In this document: positions 45,220 to 52,757 of the stretch, in pieces
Layout of the letters: the number at the start of each line of letters is the position of its first letter
Numbering within the stretch: position 1 is the stretch's first letter
NCBI GenBank assembly: GCA_029260765.1
Contig: JAJDCP010000013.1
Coordinates: 107,020-171,019, forward strand
Direction: 5' to 3'
DNA: 64,000 nt
Source of the DNA: Planctomycetota bacterium
Lineage (GTDB): Bacteria; Planctomycetota; J058; JAJDCP01
The notes under the pieces: model-generated
What the model was told of the DNA's origin: nothing
The model's input: the letters and a program-made list of their open reading frames with translations, nothing else
The model's database searches: none
Made by a program: the position numbers and the translations under genes

Positions 45220-46922
45220 GGGCGGATGTCCTCACGGTGGAAGGGATCGGGCTGAAAAAGGCTTGTGAATGCGGGGGCTCGGCGCAGAGCGGCGAGACCC
45301 GGATCGGCGTCGCGTGCTCTCTGCCAGCACGCAGCCAGGGCGTTGCGCTCGACGACCGCCTCACTCGGCAGCGCCGCCAGTTTCGAACGGAGCAGGTTGC
45401 AGCCACTGCGCAGCGCATGCCAGGCGTCATCGTGCTGCTCCTGCTGCTCGGCCTCGGCAACCAGGCCGGCCATCTGCAAGCTGGCCCGGGCCTCGGCCCA
45501 CCAGTCGCGGGCGCCATCTGTGCGCAGCAGACACGCGCCGAGCTCCAGCAGCACAGCGGCCTCGGCTCCGCCTGCGCAGGCCGCGCGCAGCCAGTCGGCT
45601 GCCTGAGCGAAGCACCGCAGGGCAGCGGCGATACGGCCGAGCCGCGTCCACAGCTCGACCGGGGGCGGAGCCACCAGCCTGCGTTGCGCAACCCGTTGCA
45701 GCAACTGCAGCACTGCGCGTCGGTTGTGGCGGGGAACGCTGGGCGCTTTGTTCAGCAGCGCCTGCGAATGTTGCCAGAACAGCTCGGCGTCGTCGGCGGC
45801 CAGCCGCATCAGGGCCAAGAAGCTGTCCAGCTCGAAGCCACCCCGCAGGGTAGCCCTGCGCAAGACGGCAAAGTCGGTGGGGCTGAAGGTCTCGGGACCC
45901 TCTTGCCAACCTTGGAGTAGCCGAGGACAACTGTCGAGCTTCCCCCGCAGCAGGAACATCCCCAGCTGCAGACTTCCCGGTCGCCGCGAGCAGAGCCGGA
46001 AGTCGCCCCCCTCGGCGGCGATCCACTGTCCGAGCGCATGAAAATTGACCGGGTAGGAGAAACTCTGATGCGTGATGAAGGGCGGCAGCGCACGGCCTTC
46101 GTGAGCCGCCAGGTCGAGAGGCCCCTTGTCTGCGACCAACAGCAGGCACGATTCCCGGGCCAGTTGCTGCCACCAGGGCAGGATCTGGAAGGCCGTGACG
46201 GGCAGACCGACGCAGCCCTTGCGCAAGCTCTGCAGATAGCCTTCGAGCAGCGCATTCCAGGAAGGCTCGTTGTAAGCGGGCTCACCGAGAGGCTCGAGCT
46301 TGAAGACCGGCCGCAACGCAGCCAGCTCTGAGCCAGCGCTCTCGCCGTGCAGCTCGACCAGGCAGGCGTGCAGGGTAGATTCTTCGACCATGAACAGATC
46401 GAGAGGCAGCGAGTCGAAGAAATAGTTGGCCAGCAGCACCAGGGTGCCGCAGATATGCTCGCTGTCCAGCGTCAGCCCCGAGACTTCGAGCTGCAATGCG
46501 CGGGCGTCGCAGCTGTATAGCGCCACGTCGAGCCGTCCGCTGTCGAAGTGCGGCTGCAGCTCTGGGCGGCTGCGCCAGTCCGCAATGCAAGCGGGTGACA
46601 GGTCGGACAACACCAGCCGGAAGGGGGGCACTCCCAAGGGACTGCTGGCCTGCAGACGCTGCAGCTCTTCGAGCACCAACAGCCCCAGCCTGCCGTGGCC
46701 GGCACCGAGCTCGACGATGGTGGCGAGCTCTTCAGGTTTCTGGTCGAGCAGGAATTGCTGGATCAGGCGCGCGTAGCAACGCGCCATGGCTGCGTTGCTG
46801 GTTGCCTGGAAGGGCACGCCGCCGGGCAGCCACGCACCCGGGCCACGTCCGCGGTAGTACTCGGCCAACAAGGGCCAGAGTCGGGAAGCGGACAGCGGCC
46901 GTGCCGTCTCGATCAGGGCCAT
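45216..46922 (-). CDS. MidA-like SAM-dependent methyltransferase with C-terminal TPR-like region
   Basis: A 568-residue protein. The N-terminal half resembles the MidA/NDUFAF7 (Methyltransf_28) fold: motif I ATIVELGAGHGRLGLLVLEEL split around GAGHG, the strand FRLVLSDLSPAC, and NYFFDSLPLDLF in the place of the family's NE..D..PV. The C-terminal 250 residues are helical and TPR-like (AAVLLELGACLLRTDGARDW). MidA relatives methylate an Arg of complex I, but here the gene sits in a head-group/acyltransferase operon. It starts within the stop of the FemAB-like gene (TGATG) and its own stop overlaps the oxidoreductase start. Confidence 0.75.
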   Translation of the reverse strand: MALIETARPLSASRLWPLLAEYYRGRGPGAWLPGGVPFQATSNAAMARCYARLIQQFLLDQKPEELATIVELGAGHGRLGLLVLEELQRLQASSPLGVPPFRLVLSDLSPACIADWRSRPELQPHFDSGRLDVALYSCDARALQLEVSGLTLDSEHICGTLVLLANYFFDSLPLDLFMVEESTLHACLVELHGESAGSELAALRPVFKLEPLGEPAYNEPSWNALLEGYLQSLRKGCVGLPVTAFQILPWWQQLARESCLLLVADKGPLDLAAHEGRALPPFITHQSFSYPVNFHALGQWIAAEGGDFRLCSRRPGSLQLGMFLLRGKLDSCPRLLQGWQEGPETFSPTDFAVLRRATLRGGFELDSFLALMRLAADDAELFWQHSQALLNKAPSVPRHNRRAVLQLLQRVAQRRLVAPPPVELWTRLGRIAAALRCFAQAADWLRAACAGGAEAAVLLELGACLLRTDGARDWWAEARASLQMAGLVAEAEQQEQHDDAWHALRSGCNLLRSKLAALPSEAVVERNALAACWQRARDADPGLAALRRAPAFTSLFQPDPFHREDIRP

Positions 46923-48076
46923 CAGGCACCTCCTGCGGGCTTGCGGAGCTTCGAGCGCCGGTAGATCTCGCGGATCTCCATCTCCTTCAGCAGGCGTTCT
47001 CGATCGAGGGCCCCGGCGAGGATCTGGTGCAGACGCGGCTCAAACAGCCGATGCGCCGAATGGGTCGGCTCGGGATCGAGTCCGCGCGCATGCTTGTAGG
47101 TGGCGTTGCCGAAGCCCGCGTAGAAACGCGCGATGCCGTGGCGCACGGCGTACTGCTGCGGTTGGTAACAGGCTGCGTTGAAGTACAGGCCGGGCAGCTC
47201 TTCACTGCATCCCCAATAACGTCCGTAGAGGGCGTCTCCCTTATGCACGCAGAGGGAACCGGCTACCCGCTCTTTGCCGCGGAATGCCAGGAAGAGCACC
47301 AGCCGGTGCTTCCAGTCGCGGAACAGCTGCTGCCAGGTTCCGCGTTTGAGGTAGTTGCTGCCCGTGCCATACAAGGCGCAGGTGCGGGTGTAGAAATGGT
47401 AGAGCGCCTCGCAGTCTTCGGGCATTATGGCCAGGCCGCTGCGGGTCTCGAAGCGCAGCCCCTGCTCATCGGCGCGCCGCATTTCGCGCCTGATCTTCAC
47501 GCGGTCCTTCGACTTGAAGCGAGCCAGGAAAGCTTCGAAGTTCGGGTAGCCCGCGTTCTGCCAGACCAACTGGTAGGTCAGCCTGCGCAGATAGCCGACC
47601 TGCTCGAGGGCACGGGCCTCTTCGTCGGGCACGAACAGGTAGTGCACGCCGCGCATGCCGCTCTTGCGTGCGCAGTCTTCGACCAGTCCGGCCAGCGCGG
47701 GCATCAACGCCGCGCGTTCGTAGGCAGCATCGAGCAGGAAGTGCGGGGCCGGCACCGGGGTAAATGGCGACATCGACAGCAGCTTCGGGTAGTAGTCCAC
47801 CCCCATCCGCTGTGCCAGCATATACCAGGCCCAGTCGTAGATGAACTCGCCGCGCCCATCACCCTTGCAATACAGCGGCACTGCGGCGATCAGTCGGCCG
47901 CCTTCATAGACCGTCAGATGTTGCGCGGCCGCACCAAAGCTCGGCACGGCCGAGAATTTCTCGCAAGCGTCGAGGAAAGTCCACTCGAGAAATGGAGATG
48001 CCTCGCCGACCAGGCGATCCCAGGCCGTCGGTTCCACCTCCGCCACGCCAGCTATGAAGCGGGCTTCCAGTTTCAA
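46922..48076 (-). CDS. FemAB-like/GNAT peptidogalycan-type acyltransferase (PF04339-like)
   Basis: A 384-residue protein. TTG 48076 is chosen because it overlaps the methyltransferase stop (TTGA) with GGAG nine bases upstream. The conserved family stretches are SPFLEWTFLDACE, the FIYDWAWYMLAQRMG segment, YYPKLLSMSPFTPVPAPHFL, and the C-terminal IARFYAGFGNATYKHARGL. This family is a double-GNAT fold related to FemAB amino-acyl transferases. Its exact reaction is not established, but transfer of an acyl or aminoacyl group to a lipid or amine is expected. Placed in the middle of the 44-50 kb operon. Confidence 0.85.
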   Translation of the reverse strand: MKLEARFIAGVAEVEPTAWDRLVGEASPFLEWTFLDACEKFSAVPSFGAAAQHLTVYEGGRLIAAVPLYCKGDGRGEFIYDWAWYMLAQRMGVDYYPKLLSMSPFTPVPAPHFLLDAAYERAALMPALAGLVEDCARKSGMRGVHYLFVPDEEARALEQVGYLRRLTYQLVWQNAGYPNFEAFLARFKSKDRVKIRREMRRADEQGLRFETRSGLAIMPEDCEALYHFYTRTCALYGTGSNYLKRGTWQQLFRDWKHRLVLFLAFRGKERVAGSLCVHKGDALYGRYWGCSEELPGLYFNAACYQPQQYAVRHGIARFYAGFGNATYKHARGLDPEPTHSAHRLFEPRLHQILAGALDRERLLKEMEIREIYRRSKLRKPAGGA

Positions 48077-48771
48077 CGGGCAGGCTCCAGGAAGACATTG
48101 AAGCGGAAAGGGGCGTGGCGGTAGCCGCGGATGGCTTGGGACTCTACCTCGGCGTGCCAGCCGAGCGCGGCCGCTTGGCTCACGAACCAAGCGCGCGCGT
48201 AGAATTGGTGGTCGAGGCCCTGGTAGCGGCGCGCGTACTCTTCGGCGCCGAAAAAGGCGCGGCGCTCAGCCAGACACGCGTCGCGCGTGGCCAGGTCCGG
48301 GACGTCGAGGATGGCCGCTCCCCGTCCAGCAAGGCGCAGCATACCTGCCAGCACGCGCGCGGCGTAGTCCTGCGAGGGGAAGTACATGAACACCCCCATC
48401 GAGACGGCGAAGTCGACCTCGGCAGAGCTGCTGAGCTCTGCTGCCTCACCGACCTCGAATCGGCCTCCAGGCAGCGCCTGGCGCGCCAGCTCGATCTGCG
48501 CCGCCGCGTAGTCGAGGCCACTGATCTGCAGCCCGGCTTCGGCGAGCGGCAACAGGAAGGCACCGGCCCCGCAGCCGACTTCGAACACCGACTGGCCAGG
48601 TTTCATGCCGAGCCGGGTCACAACCGCGGCCACAAAGGCACGCCAGGCCTCGGGCGAGATGGCGCCGATACCGGAGCCGATGCCATCGGCTTCGAGCAGG
48701 CCGACCAGCAGGTCCTCGTCAGCCTGCAGCTGTTTGGGGCGCGACCAGATCTTCTGCCAGCGTTGCTGCAT
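48073..48771 (-). CDS. Class I SAM-dependent methyltransferase
   Basis: A 232-residue methyltransferase. Motif I is VFEVGCGAGAFLLPLAEAG, the post-I region is ISGLDYAAAQIELARQ, and the fourth strand is DFAVSMGVFMYFP. The N-terminal WQKIWSR start and the C-terminal YRHAPFRFNVFLEPAR are not family-diagnostic. It starts three bases after the fusion enzyme and overlaps the FemAB-like gene by 4 bases. A role in N- or O-methylation of the operon's head group is an inference from context. Confidence 0.85.
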   Translation of the reverse strand: MQQRWQKIWSRPKQLQADEDLLVGLLEADGIGSGIGAISPEAWRAFVAAVVTRLGMKPGQSVFEVGCGAGAFLLPLAEAGLQISGLDYAAAQIELARQALPGGRFEVGEAAELSSSAEVDFAVSMGVFMYFPSQDYAARVLAGMLRLAGRGAAILDVPDLATRDACLAERRAFFGAEEYARRYQGLDHQFYARAWFVSQAAALGWHAEVESQAIRGYRHAPFRFNVFLEPAR

Positions 48772-48774
48772 GGC

Positions 48775-50565
48775 TCATTCTCCAGTTCGGGTGGCGAATT
48801 TCTGCAGTGCTTGCAGCAGCAGCGCGTGCTCTGCCGGCGTGCGCACTGCCAGGCGCAGAGTCGTCACAGGGCCGCCCACGCGCTCGCTCAGGTCTTTGAC
48901 CAGGATGTTGTGGTGGTTGAGCAGCCAGGCCTCGAGGCCCGGGGAGGGGTAGAGCTGGGGGTCGAGGCTGCAGAGCAGGAAGTTCGCACCGCTCGGCCAG
49001 ACGCGGAGCATTCCTGGCAGCTCTGCGAGGCGTCCCGCAAACTCTTCCCGGTCTGCCTGCGTGCGTGTCAACGAATCGTCCAGCTCGCGCCGATGCTTGA
49101 ACAGCACTTCCAGGAAGTACTCGGCGACCGAATTCAGGTTCCAGATGGGCAAGCTGGCACGCAGCTCGGCCAGCAGCTCGAGGTTCTGGCTGAAGGCGAA
49201 GCCCAGGCGCAGCCCTGGCACTCCCAGAGCCTTGCTGAGGCTCTCGATCAGCAACAGATTCGGCAGGGGGCGGGCAGCCACCAGGCTGCTGAGCGAGGCT
49301 TGCTCGCTGAAGCGGATGAAAGACTCGTCGACCACGAACAGGCACGCAGGGCAGCCGGCGATCAGGCTGTGCAGGGCCTCAGTGGCGAGCGTCGTGCCGG
49401 TCGGATTGTTCGGGTTGACCAGCGCGCACAGCTCGAATGAGTGCGTCCTTTCTGCCAGCCGTTGCAGGTCGATGCTGCCGGTGTCTGCATAGTGCTCGGC
49501 CTGGGGAAAGACCCGAGCGTATTCGCCGAAGCTGGGGTCGGGAACCAGCACCCGGCGTCCATCGAAACGCCGGCCCAGCCAGGGGAACACCTGCGAGGCG
49601 CCGCCGAGCAGCACAAGCTCTGCGGCCGGCAGGTCGAGGAAGTGCGCGAGCTTCTGGTCGAGCACGCGTTGGCAGGAGCCGTAGTTGTGCACCAGCGCCG
49701 GCAGGTTGCTGCGCAGATCGCTCAACACGGCACCGGTGGGGAAGTACATGTTGCGTATGAAGTTGAAGTCGAGCAGCGGGTACTTCCAATAACCGCCATG
49801 GCTCGAGCGCAGAACGTCGACGCGCGCCTCTGGGTGGAACATGAAGGCGGCCACATCGAGGTCGACCGGGTCGTCGACCTCCGTCCAGAGCTCGCCTTCG
49901 AGGATCTCCGCGTGGATCTGCGCCCTCTGCATGTAGATGATCACGCCCAGGATCAGCTCGTAGTAGCAGTTGTCGTCGATGGCGCGGGCATACCAGGCGA
50001 TCAGGCGCTTGAATGCCTGCTGGCAGAATTCCTTGGAGAAGCGGTAGACGTTGAGGGTCTTGTATTTGTTGGAGAAGTCGAACTGGGCGCTCTGCAGGTG
50101 CGGCGGAATCACCCTTGTGACCTGCCCGTCCTCTACAGTTACGACGGTGCCGTCCATGCCCATCTGGTAGTGGTCGACGAGCGCCACGTCGGGATGGGGC
50201 GAGGCCAGCAAGCGCTTGATGACCGCGGCTTCGAAGAGCAGGTCCGACTCGATCAGCAGGATATCGTCGTCGGGCAGCTGTTCGAAGGCGAGCGCCAGCG
50301 AGAAGATGTTGTTTGTGGACGCGTAGCGGTCGTTATGGATGAAGCTGAGCTCGAGGCCTGTGTAGTTCTCGGCGAGGTAGGCTTCAAGATCCTCGTGGCG
50401 GTAGCCGGTAACGATGGCGATACGGCGGAGCCCGCAGGCCAACAGCACGTCGATGATGCGGCCGAGAATGGCGCGGCCGCCGACGGGGATCAGGGTTTTG
50501 TGACAGTCGCGGGTCAGGGGCATCATGCGACGCCCCAGCCCGGCTGCGAGAATGATGACCTGCAT
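48775..50565 (-). CDS. Fusion of LicC/PntC-type cytidylyltransferase and PLP aminotransferase
   Basis: A 596-residue bifunctional protein, ATG 50565 with GGGGA upstream. Residues 1-250 are a nucleotidyltransferase (VIILAAGLGRRMMPLT, KTLIPVGGRAIL, NDRYASTNNIFSLALA) of the kind that makes CDP-choline or CDP-aminoethylphosphonate. Residues about 265-596 are a class I/II PLP enzyme (ALVNPNNPTGT, FVVDESFIRF, catalytic Lys445 in SLSKALGVPGLRLG) closest in feel to HisC/CobD. Such a fusion is known in PntC, which pairs a 2-aminoethylphosphonate cytidylyltransferase with a transaminase. No phosphonate gene is seen here, and a phospho-amino-acid decarboxylase is equally possible. Confidence 0.85.
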   Translation of the reverse strand: MQVIILAAGLGRRMMPLTRDCHKTLIPVGGRAILGRIIDVLLACGLRRIAIVTGYRHEDLEAYLAENYTGLELSFIHNDRYASTNNIFSLALAFEQLPDDDILLIESDLLFEAAVIKRLLASPHPDVALVDHYQMGMDGTVVTVEDGQVTRVIPPHLQSAQFDFSNKYKTLNVYRFSKEFCQQAFKRLIAWYARAIDDNCYYELILGVIIYMQRAQIHAEILEGELWTEVDDPVDLDVAAFMFHPEARVDVLRSSHGGYWKYPLLDFNFIRNMYFPTGAVLSDLRSNLPALVHNYGSCQRVLDQKLAHFLDLPAAELVLLGGASQVFPWLGRRFDGRRVLVPDPSFGEYARVFPQAEHYADTGSIDLQRLAERTHSFELCALVNPNNPTGTTLATEALHSLIAGCPACLFVVDESFIRFSEQASLSSLVAARPLPNLLLIESLSKALGVPGLRLGFAFSQNLELLAELRASLPIWNLNSVAEYFLEVLFKHRRELDDSLTRTQADREEFAGRLAELPGMLRVWPSGANFLLCSLDPQLYPSPGLEAWLLNHHNILVKDLSERVGGPVTTLRLAVRTPAEHALLLQALQKFATRTGE

Positions 50566-50637
50566 GCGGATTCCCCGGTTTTCCCCTTTGTAGCGGATGG
50601 GCTGGGAAAAGGGAACTGTCGCGGCGCGGCTGCCTGC

Positions 50638-50643
50638 TACAAT
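50638..50643 (+). promoter_or_regulatory. Extended -10 promoter upstream of the wHTH-like gene
   Basis: TGCTACAAT gives a TGn extended -10 with TACAAT at 50638-50643, 31 bases before ATG 50674. The -35 position is weak. A weak minus-strand pair (TTCCCT, 17 bases, TACAAA) in the same gap could drive the fusion-enzyme operon. Confidence 0.4.
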
Positions 50644-50673
50644 GGGCGCTGCAGAGCATGAGGGAGTGTGGAG

Positions 50674-50967
50674 ATGCCGACCGAGGTAGAGCGCCTGACC
50701 GAAGCCCAGGCCTTGATGCCCGAAGCCCTGTCGATCTATGTGCTCGTCAGGCAGAGTGCGAGGTCGGAGCTGGTCGATATCGACACCACCGACATCGCCG
50801 ACGCACTCGAGATCGAGCTGCGCACCGTACGCAAGGGGCTCAAAGCCCTGGCCAACAAGCGCGTGGGTCTGCTCGCGATCCACGCGTTCGACGAGCAGGG
50901 CCGCTGCAAACTGTTCTTGCCCTTCTTCGAGCCGCCCCACGTCCACGGCCCCGATTGTCACCACTGA
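50674..50967 (+). CDS. Small winged-helix-like protein
   Basis: A 97-residue protein; ATG 50674 has AGGGAG at ideal spacing, whereas GTG 50668 lies too close. The stretch VDIDTTDIADALEIELRTVR followed by KGLKALANKRVGLL looks like a MarR/winged-helix DNA-binding motif. The C-terminus is short and His-rich (HVHGPDCHH), a possible metal site. It precedes a small membrane protein by 15 bases. Regulator role is inferred. Confidence 0.6.
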   Translation: MPTEVERLTEAQALMPEALSIYVLVRQSARSELVDIDTTDIADALEIELRTVRKGLKALANKRVGLLAIHAFDEQGRCKLFLPFFEPPHVHGPDCHH

Positions 50968-50982
50968 GCGGGCGGCTGGACC

Positions 50983-51471
50983 ATGCTGCGCATCTTTGGC
51001 TGGGCGCTGTTGTTGATTCTGGCGAGCAGCGGAGTGCTCGGGGGGCTGATTGTAGGCGCGGCTCGCCGAGCGAACCAGACCCTGGGCTTCAGCATCGCCA
51101 TCGGCTGCGCCCTGTTCGCTGCCTATAGTCTCTGGCGGTTGATGGCCCTCAACCGCGCCATACAGCGGCGGGCGAAGGAGCAGGTACTCACGCAACCCGA
51201 ACGCATCATCGCGCGCTGGGGGGCAGGGGCCGACGAGGTCATCCTGGCGCGTGACGGGCTGTTCGTGGGTGACTCCCACCGTCCCTTCCAGTCGTGGTAC
51301 TGCTCTCTGCAAGGCGTGAAGCGCGCAGGGGCTGGGCTCTGCTTCACCTTCCTGGCGGGATCGGGCCGGCGGCGCATGCATCGCGATGTCGAGGTGCCGC
51401 TGCCCTCCGACCCTGACGAGGCGGCACGCATTGTCACGGCGATGGGCGAGGGCGGCCTGCTGCAGGCTTGA
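50983..51471 (+). CDS. Two-TM membrane protein of unknown function
   Basis: A 162-residue protein with two N-terminal membrane segments (GWALLLILASSGVLGGLIVGA and FSIAIGCALFAAYSLWRLM, each read as a hydrophobic block) followed by a soluble beta-rich C-terminal domain with basic and Trp residues (QSWYCSLQGVKRAG). This resembles YcxB/PH-like membrane proteins in layout only. It shares a promoter with the preceding gene; no specific function can be given. Confidence 0.65.
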   Translation: MLRIFGWALLLILASSGVLGGLIVGAARRANQTLGFSIAIGCALFAAYSLWRLMALNRAIQRRAKEQVLTQPERIIARWGAGADEVILARDGLFVGDSHRPFQSWYCSLQGVKRAGAGLCFTFLAGSGRRRMHRDVEVPLPSDPDEAARIVTAMGEGGLLQA

Positions 51472-51479
51472 GGCCTCGC

Positions 51480-51707
51480 TCAGGCGGCGGGCTCTTCGCC
51501 GAGCACGAACACATCTTCGACGCCCACCCCAAAGACGCGGGCCAGGCGCACGGCAAGCAAGAGCGACGGGACGTAGCGGTTTTGCTCGAGGGCGATCACC
51601 GTCTGTCGGCTGACCTCGACCAGGCGGGCCAGCGCCTGCTGGGTCATCTCGCCTTTGTCGAAGCGTAAGCGGCGGATGTTGTTGCTGAACGGCGACTTCC
51701 TGGCCAT
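51480..51707 (-). CDS. XRE family small helix-turn-helix regulator
   Basis: A 75-residue regulator of the YgzD/CopG-neighbour type. The HTH is IRRLRFDKGEMTQQALARLV followed by EVSRQTVIALEQNRYVPSLLLAVRLARVF, a classic SRQTI.a.E.nrY.PSL pattern. It starts inside the stop of the membrane protein (TGATG). A palindromic promoter region upstream of the pair (52125-52160) is the likely operator. Confidence 0.9.
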   Translation of the reverse strand: MARKSPFSNNIRRLRFDKGEMTQQALARLVEVSRQTVIALEQNRYVPSLLLAVRLARVFGVGVEDVFVLGEEPAA

Positions 51708-52090
51708 CAGCTGTCCCTGCCGTAGAGGGCCAGACCAGTGGTCGAACGGATCAGATACAGCATGCAGAAGCCGGCCATCGGGATCACGCTGAGCCACCAG
51801 GCGGGAATCGAGTCGGGAGACCGCCAGACCGAGACCGCCGTGCAGCCGAGCACCAGGCAGACCCAGAAGAGCGAGTAGGCGATCAGGCTGGCGCGCGCCA
51901 GGATCGCCTGGTCGCGCTCGTCGATGGGCTCGTCACGGCGGACGCGCTTTTCCAGTGCCATCAGCGCCATACAAGCCCAGGCGGCGTTGGCCGCGTAGGG
52001 GTCAACGACCAGGAGCAGAGCGGTGTAGAGGCTCGCGGTCAGGGCGGTGACGATCAGGTGGAAGACCAGGACGCGTTGGGTTCCGGACAT
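51707..52090 (-). CDS. DUF2178-like membrane protein
   Basis: A 127-residue protein with four hydrophobic segments (LVFHLIVTALTASLYTALLL, AAWACMALMA, LIAYSLFWVCLVLGCTAVSV, SVIPMAGFCMLYLI). The connecting DEPIDERDQAILARAS matches the DER..I..kA core seen in DUF2178 membrane proteins, which are often paired with a small XRE regulator as here. ATG 52090 has GGAGG upstream. The molecular role of the family is not known. Confidence 0.7.
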   Translation of the reverse strand: MSGTQRVLVFHLIVTALTASLYTALLLVVDPYAANAAWACMALMALEKRVRRDEPIDERDQAILARASLIAYSLFWVCLVLGCTAVSVWRSPDSIPAWWLSVIPMAGFCMLYLIRSTTGLALYGRDS

Positions 52091-52124
52091 GGCTTTTTTC
52101 CTCCACAGCACAGGACAAGTGCCG

Positions 52125-52160
52125 TTGACAATATGTTAGCCGTGGACGACATAATGTCAA
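52125..52160 (-). promoter_or_regulatory. Dyad operator overlapping the promoter of the DUF2178/XRE operon
   Basis: TTGACAATATGT (52125-52136) and ACATAATGTCAA (52149-52160) are 12-base inverted arms matching at 11 positions, 12 bases apart. On the minus strand TTGACA-16-TAACAT forms a good promoter within the dyad, ending about 45 bases before the gene. Its position and symmetry suit autorepression by the XRE protein. Confidence 0.65.
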
Positions 52161-52324
52161 GCAAGCATTACTTTGTGTCTGGTGGATTTTACCATTGGAA
52201 CAACCGGGTGGTCTGTCGGAGCAGGCGGCACGCGAGCGACGAGCATGCTGACCATGGTCCATCCGCCGGCTTGGAGGGGGACCACCTTCGTCGATGTGAG
52301 GCCCGCAGAGATCGAAGCCGTCTT

Positions 52325-52347
52325 CTGTAGCGGCGCTCTGCGAGAGA
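52325..52347 (+). repeat. Family A repeat, internally deleted copy
   Basis: CTGTAGCG joined directly to GCGCTCTGCGAGAGA. It has both ends of the copy at 52652-52694 (read inversely) but lacks the CGGTCTATGACCG hairpin. Confidence 0.5.
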
Positions 52348-52438
52348 CTGTCTCACGGAACGCCAAGAGACTCAGGGTTGGTTTCTTATGCCAATCCGAC
52401 ATCCGCCACGATCCCAGGCGTCGACCGCCTTTTCTTCT

Positions 52439-52525
52439 TGTAGGGGAGGGGTTTACACCTCGAGGACTCGGACGCTTCGCTCCTCCCGAAAGGCCGTTCG
52501 GGCGGGGGTGAACCCCGCCCCTACA
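52439..52525 (-). repeat. Palindromic intergenic repeat, family B, copy 2 (inverse)
   Basis: Starts TGTAGGGGAGGGGTTTA and ends ACCCCGCCCCTACA. Read on the minus strand it has the same order of arms as copy 1 at 5618-5677 (GGGGCGGGG first, CCCCTCCCC last), with a longer, different centre. Confidence 0.7.
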
Positions 52526-52651
52526 TGAGGATCCAAAACAATCTATCGGCGAATCCTCGTTCCCTGAGACAGGCTGCTGTGGGCGTCGGCAGCAGCCTTG
52601 GCAGAGGTTGCATCCAGAGGATGCTGGGGTCGCCCTGCGGATCGGTTTTTC

Positions 52652-52694
52652 TCTGGCGCTCGCAGAGCGCCCCGGTCATAGACCGACGCTACAG
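52652..52694 (-). repeat. Palindromic intergenic repeat, family A, copy with two hairpins
   Basis: GGCGCTCGCAGAGCGCC hairpin (52655-52671) followed by GGTCATAGACC and GACGCTACAG. On the minus strand this reads CTGTAGCGTCGGTCTATGACC and then the second hairpin. Confidence 0.65.
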
Positions 52695-52757
52695 GCGGTG
52701 TGAGTGCCCTGTGCGGACGAATCCAGTGGAGAACCGCCTGCCGGGCATCCCCAGAGA

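Larger units (their letters stand above)
52091..52757. other. Intergenic region rich in palindromic repeats
   Basis: A 667-base gene-free stretch between a DUF2178-like gene and a HicB-FGE fusion. It contains the 52125-52160 dyad promoter, a shortened family A repeat (52325-52347), an inverse family B repeat (52439-52525), and a full family A repeat (52652-52694). Open frames up to 112 codons exist but show no protein-like features. Confidence 0.6.

Noticed and set aside
52173..52511. 112-codon plus-strand frame in the repeat-rich gap
   Set aside because: It runs through both repeat families, so it cannot be a conserved protein; no ribosome site.
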